From JBEEJL01 sp043744215 (GTDB taxonomy: Bacteria; Pseudomonadota; Gammaproteobacteria; Burkholderiales; JBEEJL01): DNA of 64,000 bases. A model generated the notes under the pieces. That model was not told the origin of the DNA. It was given only the letters and a program-made list of their open reading frames with translations, and searched no databases. Below are positions 58,214 through 64,000 of this stretch, piece after piece (position 1 is the first letter of the stretch; every line of letters starts with the position of its first letter). Location: the NCBI GenBank assembly GCA_043744215.1, contig JAYTVC010000012.1, positions 1 through 64,000 of the forward strand. The letters are read 5' to 3'. A program made the translations under genes and the position numbers.

Positions 58214-59388
58214 TTTGTTTCCACGCTCAACCCATTGAACAAGGCCGTTTTTTGGAATGGGCCATTTTTAAGCGCCAGCCACTGCGCATCGGACATGCGT
58301 GGCCGATGATAAAACGCGATGCCCGTGCCCGGCAGTTGTTGCCGCGCCAGATCGACGTAGCCGCTGATGACGCTTGCATCGCGCGCGACGGGCGCACGTT
58401 GCACCATATCGTAAAGTGAAACCAGCAAAGTTAATTTTGCCGGCTCACGCAATGCGTTGCGGGCAGCCAGTGCTTTTTCTACATCTATGCGCGGCGCGTA
58501 TTGCATGTAATAGATCACATCAATCCAACCTTGATTGGCCCACGTAATGCTGTCTTGACCTTGCAGCAGGTCATATTCGCCCAGCGGATGGCCGTCCATG
58601 CTGACTTCGAGTTTGGGTTTGAGTCGTTTGGCTTCCGTTGAAAACCTGCGCACGATGTCGCTCACGGATGCGAAATTCCATTGGGACAGACTCTCGGTTT
58701 TGTTGCGCGGAATTTTTCGCAGCAGCAAATCCAGATACAGTGAGCGGTCAAATTTGCTGCGGTAATCTTGCGCGCAAAAATCACTGGTACAAAAACCCAT
58801 GCTGCGAATGTAATCAAGATTTAATCCGTCAATGTCATACCGCTTCACAGTATCGAGCATGAGGTTGACTATGAAAGTACGGAACGCAGGCTGGTGCAAA
58901 TTAAATGCGTCCTTCGGTGTGCCCTCATCAAAAAACGCAGGCAGCTTGTCGTCTTCCCGCCGCATGACATAAAACCAGGGGTGTACCTGCACGCCTATCG
59001 CATGGGCCTGCGTGATGAGATAGGCCAACGGGTCGTCGCCGCTCTCTATACGATTGGCGACGCGCGTATCGGTTTTGCTCAACGCGCTGGGAAATAACGT
59101 ACCGCGCCCATGCCACACGCAGGGCACGTAAACATTGAAGCCGCCTGACTGCACACGCGCAAGTATCGTGTCGGTCGCTGCTCTTGATTCAGCCCAATCG
59201 AGGCTCTCATCAAACATGACGCGCCGCTCTTGCGCGACAACGGCTTCTTTCGTTGCGTTTTGTGGCGAGTCTGCGGCGTGCACGAACGTGGTTGCCATAA
59301 ACCACAACGAGCCGACCAAACAAAAAAAACCGCAACGCATTACTGCGCTGGCAGATTTTTGAGGTGCTCGTTGCTTTACATGTAACAT
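58192..59388 (-). CDS. exported GHL10-like glycosyl hydrolase
   Basis: The ~398-residue protein has a signal peptide (MRCGFFCLVGSLWFMATTF then VHAADS) and a TIM-barrel like those of GHL10/family-10-like proteins, with IGVQVHPWFYVMRR, YDIDGLNLDYIRSMGF (the acidic core) and QGWIDVIYYMQYAP. It may cut or trim the polysaccharide in the periplasm. The ATG at 59388 lies inside the 24-bp motif. An ATG at 59340 begins the signal peptide directly and could be the true start. Neither has a Shine-Dalgarno. Confidence 0.83.
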   Translation of the reverse strand: MLHVKQRAPQKSASAVMRCGFFCLVGSLWFMATTFVHAADSPQNATKEAVVAQERRVMFDESLDWAESRAATDTILARVQSGGFNVYVPCVWHGRGTLFPSALSKTDTRVANRIESGDDPLAYLITQAHAIGVQVHPWFYVMRREDDKLPAFFDEGTPKDAFNLHQPAFRTFIVNLMLDTVKRYDIDGLNLDYIRSMGFCTSDFCAQDYRSKFDRSLYLDLLLRKIPRNKTESLSQWNFASVSDIVRRFSTEAKRLKPKLEVSMDGHPLGEYDLLQGQDSITWANQGWIDVIYYMQYAPRIDVEKALAARNALREPAKLTLLVSLYDMVQRAPVARDASVISGYVDLARQQLPGTGIAFYHRPRMSDAQWLALKNGPFQKTALFNGLSVETKWATASP

Positions 59389-59404
59389 ATTGATTATATT
59401 GAAT
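59381..59404 (-). repeat. 24-bp TATAAT motif, copy 8 (identical to copy 5)
   Basis: Read on the minus strand this copy has TATAAT and then the ATG of the glycosidase gene within its last eight bases. All 24 bases match 38915-38938. Confidence 0.8.
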
Positions 59405-59616
59405 ATTTTATAGCGTTTTGCGCAACCGTCACCTGTTCGCGCATGCGCGACAGTTTGAAACTGCGCGGGAATAGGAAACCGAAAAAAATAAAGAACGGGG
59501 GCCAGTTTGACGGTTATTGTTTCAATCGCAGCGAATAATGATTGCGTATTTAATTGCATGATCAGGCTGGCTCAACAACTTGGCGATGAAATAATTTGCA
59601 ATAAAACGACGGCTCA
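59389..59616. other. intergenic region between the ATPase and glycosidase genes
   Basis: About 228 bp between two minus-strand genes of the polysaccharide operon; it holds the motif copy and AT-rich sequence. No hairpin terminator is clear. It may contain an internal promoter. Confidence 0.4.
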
Positions 59617-60459
59617 CTACGAAGACGCCACTTTGCGCGGAATCTGAAACAAGCCTCCCTTTTGCTTGTCGCGAGCGGCCTCTTCCACCAGTTTGGCATC
59701 CACTGTCTGGCGCTGCACCGCGTAGGCGTAAACCAATACCGTGTCACACAACAAATTGATCAATCGCGGCGTGCCATTGGTTTGTGCATACACGACATCG
59801 CAAGCGGTATCGCTGAACAACTCCGGGTTAATGCAGCCGGCATAAAGAACACGATGGCGGATATAGCCACGCGTCTCTTCACGGTCCAGCGGCCACAGGT
59901 GATAATCCACCGCGATACGTTGCGCGAATTGTTCAAGCTCCGGGCTGGTGAGAGTTTCACGCAATTGCGGCTGGCCTACCAGCACCACTTGCAGCACCTG
60001 GCTTTTATCCGCGTTCACATTGGATAACATGCGCAACTCTTCCAGCGTTTCCGGCGACATGTTTTGCGCTTCGTCCACTATCAATACCGTGCGGCGGTTG
60101 TTGGCGTATTCACTGATAAGAAATTCCATGAAGGCCTGGAACATCTCGACTTTTTCCTTGCCTTTATAGTCGAGGCCGTAGGCGTACAAAATCCATTGCA
60201 GCAATTCGCCGAAGGAACGGTGAGTATTGGAAATCAACCCGACCGTGACATCACGGTTCATACGATTAAGAATGTGGCGAATCAGCGTGGTTTTGCCGGT
60301 GCCAATTTCACCGGTGATCACATTAAATCCGGCCTGATTCATCATGCCGTATTCCAACAGGTCGAGCGCGGCCCGATGCTTGCTGCTGGGATAGAGAAAA
60401 CTGGGATCGGGGATAATCGAAAACGGTTTCTCTTTGAACCCGAAATAATTTTCGTACAT
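59617..60459 (-). CDS. XrtA-type polysaccharide system ATPase (ExeA/GspA-like)
   Basis: The 280-residue AAA+ ATPase has Walker A GEIGTGKTT (about 50-58), Walker B TVLIVDEAQNMS, and the opening MYENYFGFKEKPFSIIPDP typical of the putative secretion ATPase of PEP-CTERM/XrtA clusters. It may supply energy for export or assembly. It follows the BY-kinase gene by two bases, so the two are coupled. The C-terminal ~20 residues are basic. Confidence 0.9.
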   Translation of the reverse strand: MYENYFGFKEKPFSIIPDPSFLYPSSKHRAALDLLEYGMMNQAGFNVITGEIGTGKTTLIRHILNRMNRDVTVGLISNTHRSFGELLQWILYAYGLDYKGKEKVEMFQAFMEFLISEYANNRRTVLIVDEAQNMSPETLEELRMLSNVNADKSQVLQVVLVGQPQLRETLTSPELEQFAQRIAVDYHLWPLDREETRGYIRHRVLYAGCINPELFSDTACDVVYAQTNGTPRLINLLCDTVLVYAYAVQRQTVDAKLVEEAARDKQKGGLFQIPRKVASS

Positions 60460-60461
60460 GG

Positions 60462-61325
60462 TCAGGCGCTCCGGGGACTAAACCAGCGGCTGAACGTGCC
60501 TGCAGTGCTGGCGTAAACCGATTGCATTTCCGGGACTTTGTTAAGCACGGTGCCGATCAGTTTGTCTGTTTCGATAAGCTCTGCCGCGTTGCTGGCCGCG
60601 TGGGTAGGAGTCTTGCCCTCTTCCACCACCATGATGGCGGCTTCAACGTGGGGAATAAACACGGTGGCATCCGCAACATTGAGCATCGGCGGCAAATCAA
60701 ACATAACGTAGCGCGAGGGGTACCGGGTTTTCATTTCCTGTACCAGTTTGATCATGCGCTGGGAACTCAGCATCTCGGATGAATTGAGAATACGTTTGCC
60801 GGCCGGCAACACCACCAGACGCGGTATGCCGGGATGAATCAGCAACTCGTTAAGCGGCACGCCATCGGTTAGATAATCGGAAAGCCCTCGCACGTCGCCC
60901 AAACCGAGCAATCGATTAAGCGTGGGGTTACGCATGTCGGCATCCACCAGCAGCACCGTCTTGTCTACCTCAAGCGCTAAACTCAAGGCCAGGTTAAGCG
61001 CCGTGAGCGACTTGCCTTCGCCGGCGCCCGGGCTGGTGATGGCCAGTGTATTGGCACCGCGTTCGCGCATACGGTGCAGAACTTGCGTACGCAAAACCTT
61101 ATACGCGTCGGAATATCCATTTTGTTCTGGTGCACGGATAACCCGGTTGGCGCGCAATGTTTTGGGAGACAGCGTTACCGTGCGCGTTTGCGTGTATTCG
61201 ATTTCTTCAAAGCGCGGGACAGGAGACTGGTTGGGCAGGTTGACGAGTTTCCCTTGCTCAAGCCAGCCAGTTTCGCTGCCGCGCTCTTGGCGGGCGCGGT
61301 CGAGTGCTTCTTTTATGCGTTCCAT
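60462..61325 (-). CDS. XrtA-associated tyrosine autokinase (CpsD/CapB-like)
   Basis: The 287-residue protein has the BY-kinase P-loop in SPGAGEGKSLTALNLALSLA (about 100-119) and the Walker A' motif TVLLVDADMRNPTL. The C-terminal tail is short and has a single tyrosine (QSVYASTAG) instead of the usual Tyr cluster, so autophosphorylation may differ. It should regulate the chain-length protein encoded upstream. Confidence 0.9.
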   Translation of the reverse strand: MERIKEALDRARQERGSETGWLEQGKLVNLPNQSPVPRFEEIEYTQTRTVTLSPKTLRANRVIRAPEQNGYSDAYKVLRTQVLHRMRERGANTLAITSPGAGEGKSLTALNLALSLALEVDKTVLLVDADMRNPTLNRLLGLGDVRGLSDYLTDGVPLNELLIHPGIPRLVVLPAGKRILNSSEMLSSQRMIKLVQEMKTRYPSRYVMFDLPPMLNVADATVFIPHVEAAIMVVEEGKTPTHAASNAAELIETDKLIGTVLNKVPEMQSVYASTAGTFSRWFSPRSA

Positions 61326-61346
61326 GTCGTTTTCCTTGATAACATT

Positions 61347-63083
61347 TTATAGCCCCAGCTTGCGCATGAAAACAAACCACGCGACGTCAAGCGGCATCCA
61401 GAATATGTGCAATACCAACAACAGGCTGGTGAGCACCACCACGCCCATCATGGCGTGCATAATTTGCGACCAGCGTGCGCTGCTGATATCGCCTGAATTG
61501 GAAATGTAAGGGATGCTTGCCAGCACCGGAACCGGCACGATGGCGGCCAGCACATTGCCACCGCGTATGGTTTTATCGAGCGCTTCGGCGATACCGCCAT
61601 ACGCTGCGCCGCCGGCCAATGAGAACAACATACCCAGCAACAGCAATAGTGGGCGATTAGGCTTGGCTGCCTTGTCCGGCAAATTGGGCGCTTCATTCAA
61701 CGCAAATCGTTCGCCTTTGCGGTCTTTTTCAAGCCCCTCGGATTGCTGGGCTTCTGACAGCTTGGCTTTAATTTCCTGATAACGCCTGATGGAATTTTCA
61801 CGCTCGCGTGAAAGATCAAGATATTCGCGTTCCACTTGCGGCGTTTTTTGCAGGCGCGACTCGTAATCAGCGAGGCGGGATTTGGTCTGGGCCTGTTTCG
61901 ATTTCAGCGCGCGTAATTCAGCATTAGTGGCTTCCAGTTGCGCTTGCAGAGTGATGTACGCCGGGTTCTCCGGTTTTCTGGCGGGTTGTACCGATACTGA
62001 CGGCGAGCGCGCAATCGCCGCTTCGGTTTGTGCGATGGCACCGCGCAACTTGATAACGTCTGGGTGATCTTCCGTATACCGCTCTTGAGCGGCAACCAAA
62101 TCACCGCGCAACTTGACCAATTTTTTGGATTCTTCAGCGCGATCGCCCGATGCGCCGGATTGTTCCAGCGCTTCGATTTCATTCCGCATTTTTATGACGT
62201 CCGGATGCTCGGGCGAATACTGCGAGGCAACCGATGCATATTGTGTGCGCAGCGATTTGAGCCGCTCGTCGGTATCGAGAATACGGGCACCGTCCAGGGA
62301 AAAGCTCGGTGTATTCGGCTTGATTTGGGCTAACTGGCCCTCCAGATAAAATTTGCGGTCACTCACCGTCGCCAGTTGGCGCTCCACATCGACCGACTCC
62401 GTCTCGGTACGATCGCGCAATTGTAAATTGAGTTGTGCCAATTCCGGCAGGGTGCCTACATTGCGCTGTTTGAAATTTGCCAAACGCGCTTCCAAATCGG
62501 CGATTTGATCGTTGAGTTTTTTTGCTTCGTCATCAAGAAAAATAGACGTATCCGACGCTTTTTGACGGCGGGTTTTCAGGTTTTCATTCAGATAGAGCGA
62601 GGTCAATTCGTTCGTGACACGTTGTGCCTGCTCTGGCGTTTCGCCAAAATAAGAAATGCTGAATGCGATGGTTGCCGCGGACTTCTGGCCGTTACGACGA
62701 TCGATAATGTCTGCGTTAATCATCTCCAGCACGATGTTCTTACGCATCTGCTCGAGGATGCCCTCCGTCGCTTCCTGCTTGCGCCGTTTTTCGAACAGGT
62801 TGAATTTTTCGACGATTCCCCACAAGTGTGGGCGCGTCATGACTTGCTGGCTGATAACCTGGATGCGCTGGTCGGCATAGGTTGTCACGGCTGATTTTAC
62901 CAACTCGGCCGGAACTTCCTGCTCTTCAATCAGGATGGTCCCCGTCGACTTGTACACCGACGGAATGGACATCACGTAAAACGTGGCGGCCGTGGATAAA
63001 ATGGCGGCCGGAATCAATACCTGCCATTTGCGGCGGCGGAGTATCTCCAGATAATCGCCGAGTTCCTTCACTTTTTGTTCCAT
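61347..63083 (-). CDS. polysaccharide chain-length determinant (Wzz/GumC-like)
   Basis: The 578-residue protein has an N-terminal Wzz domain with the first transmembrane helix (about 23-42), a long periplasmic coiled-coil part (about 150-470) with two similar EHPDVIKMRNEIE / DHPDVIKLRGAIA segments, and C-terminal helices. It sets chain length together with the kinase. AGGAG lies eight bases before the ATG at 63083; the longer frame to 63116 is disfavoured. It is co-transcribed with the outer-membrane gene upstream. Confidence 0.92.
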   Translation of the reverse strand: MEQKVKELGDYLEILRRRKWQVLIPAAILSTAATFYVMSIPSVYKSTGTILIEEQEVPAELVKSAVTTYADQRIQVISQQVMTRPHLWGIVEKFNLFEKRRKQEATEGILEQMRKNIVLEMINADIIDRRNGQKSAATIAFSISYFGETPEQAQRVTNELTSLYLNENLKTRRQKASDTSIFLDDEAKKLNDQIADLEARLANFKQRNVGTLPELAQLNLQLRDRTETESVDVERQLATVSDRKFYLEGQLAQIKPNTPSFSLDGARILDTDERLKSLRTQYASVASQYSPEHPDVIKMRNEIEALEQSGASGDRAEESKKLVKLRGDLVAAQERYTEDHPDVIKLRGAIAQTEAAIARSPSVSVQPARKPENPAYITLQAQLEATNAELRALKSKQAQTKSRLADYESRLQKTPQVEREYLDLSRERENSIRRYQEIKAKLSEAQQSEGLEKDRKGERFALNEAPNLPDKAAKPNRPLLLLLGMLFSLAGGAAYGGIAEALDKTIRGGNVLAAIVPVPVLASIPYISNSGDISSARWSQIMHAMMGVVVLTSLLLVLHIFWMPLDVAWFVFMRKLGL

Positions 63084-63136
63084 GCTGCTTACTCCTGAAT
63101 CAAGCTTTGCCGACACGCGGGCCGATTGGTTTGCGG

Positions 63137-64000
63137 TTAGCGCGAAATTGCCGTTTTATTCCACGTATATATAAAATTGATAAATGCGCCTTTGGAGGTC
63201 AGTTTTCTGTCATCGCCGCCATTATTCACCGGCTGCCTTGCGTTGCGATAACTGAGGCCGCCATCCAGGCTCCACTCTCTGCTGGGCACCCAGGTCAAGC
63301 GCGGCTCAATGCGAAAATAACGAATCTTGTCCGCTTCGGCCCCGCCAATGGTGGTGTTGTCGTAATAAGCTGTGGTCAGGGCAAAACGGGAAAGTTCAGT
63401 AAGATTTTGGTTCCATTCCACCACTGCCCGCCGTGTATCTACCAGTGCATTCACGCCGGCCGCATTGATTTCGCGACCCGCATTGAAGCCGATATTGCCC
63501 GACAGGTATCTTTGTAAAACCTTGAATCCTCCCTGCACGCCTGATTGTTTGGTCGTTCTCGCCGGAGTGGGTAGCGCAGGGGGTGGAATCGGTTGGCTCT
63601 CTGAAGCATCGGCGTCAACATTGAATACACCCAAGCCTACCGACCAGCTTAAAGTTTCATCTACAGGGTGGGAATACAATCCGTTAATGGCCGAATTTTT
63701 GAATTTTGTGCGTGGAACCACGAGGCTGTTAGGCAACGTCTTCAGTGAACCTAACCGGGCGTTGAGTTCGATTTCATCGTTCTGCGCGGTACGGTAGCGC
63801 CAGGCAGGAATAATTTCGTTGTTGCGATAATCGAGCAGTGCGGTCTTTTGGGCATCCTTGAAACCGACATCCTCAAAGCGGTAGCCGATAGAAAGTGCCG
63901 TGCGTTCATCAAGGTTGTAGGTGTAACTGGGAAACGCGCTGATTCTCTGTCTTTGTTTGCGCTCCAACGGTAACCCGGTTTGCTCCAACAATGTTGCCAG
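63137..64000 (-). CDS. outer-membrane beta-barrel protein of the XrtA system (partial)
   Basis: The reading frame is open to the window edge, so the N-terminus is missing; 287 codons are visible. The sequence shows alternating beta strands (for example YNLDERTALSIGYRFEDVGF, RTAQNDEIELNARLGSL) and a final strand AFINFIYTWNKTAISR. Its position next to the chain-length protein matches the PEP-CTERM system-associated outer-membrane protein, which may form part of the export channel. The last residue is Arg, not Phe. Confidence 0.75.
   Translation of the reverse strand: MATLLEQTGLPLERKQRQRISAFPSYTYNLDERTALSIGYRFEDVGFKDAQKTALLDYRNNEIIPAWRYRTAQNDEIELNARLGSLKTLPNSLVVPRTKFKNSAINGLYSHPVDETLSWSVGLGVFNVDADASESQPIPPPALPTPARTTKQSGVQGGFKVLQRYLSGNIGFNAGREINAAGVNALVDTRRAVVEWNQNLTELSRFALTTAYYDNTTIGGAEADKIRYFRIEPRLTWVPSREWSLDGGLSYRNARQPVNNGGDDRKLTSKGAFINFIYTWNKTAISR

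Overview
The window reads as a chromosomal segment of a betaproteobacterium, probably a Nitrosomonadales-type lineage. The gene orders ppc/hemC-hemD-hemX-hemY, tlpA-like-aroQ-accB-accC-prmA-DUF3426 and gcvT-gcvH-gcvPA...gcvPB, and an XrtA(exosortase)-type exopolysaccharide locus, all fit that group. No ribosomal RNA or species-level marker is present, so the order is an inference. Nothing suggests a plasmid or phage.

Left edge (1-1600): a VapBC-type toxin-antitoxin pair lies between two near-identical 95-bp direct repeats (11-105 and 1461-1555), with palindromic intergenic repeats beside it. Housekeeping block (1.6-27 kb): an unknown membrane-anchored protein, ppc divergent from the haem genes hemCDXY, dodecin, a 2Fe-2S/flavin reductase, an SDR protein, FxsA, a TlpA-like thioredoxin, aroQ, accBC, prmA and a zinc-ribbon/DUF3426 protein. 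A tandem glycine riboswitch ending in a strong terminator hairpin then leads into gcvT-gcvH-gcvPA, tpx, two small genes, gcvPB, dgkA, a PfkB kinase, an acyltransferase, apaH, a monohaem cytochrome c and tRNA-Arg(CCG).

Envelope block (27.4-42 kb, all minus strand): two paralogous outer-membrane barrel proteins, one carrying eleven ~100-residue choice-of-anchor-D (ASH) repeats; a lipoprotein with Sel1 repeats and a caspase domain; a head-GIN protein; a secreted serine hydrolase fused to a YfaP-like domain; a small lipoprotein; and a four-gene operon of ECF sigma factor, anti-sigma factor, secreted caspase-like protein and OmpA-like protein. Two intact caspase-type dyads in exported proteins, one of them under its own sigma/anti-sigma pair, make this the most unusual part of the window. 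Next come a NarL-type regulator, a PAS histidine kinase and a single-domain receiver (42.1-45 kb).

Polysaccharide block (45.2-64 kb, all minus): in transcription order a partial outer-membrane barrel, chain-length protein, BY-kinase, secretion ATPase, GHL10-like glycosidase, Wzx flippase, two tandem GT2s, Wzy-type ligase/polymerase, three GT4s, WecG/TagA transferase, a WecA-like initiating transferase and a PrsT-like TPR lipoprotein. Together these initiate, extend, flip, polymerise and export a lipid-linked polysaccharide. No exosortase gene or PEP-CTERM substrate is in the window.

Across 17.6-59.4 kb a 24-bp AT-rich motif with a perfect TATAAT recurs at seven close copies plus a partial one. 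All are intergenic or lie at gene starts, and most are oriented toward the next gene. Two copies 20 kb apart are identical.
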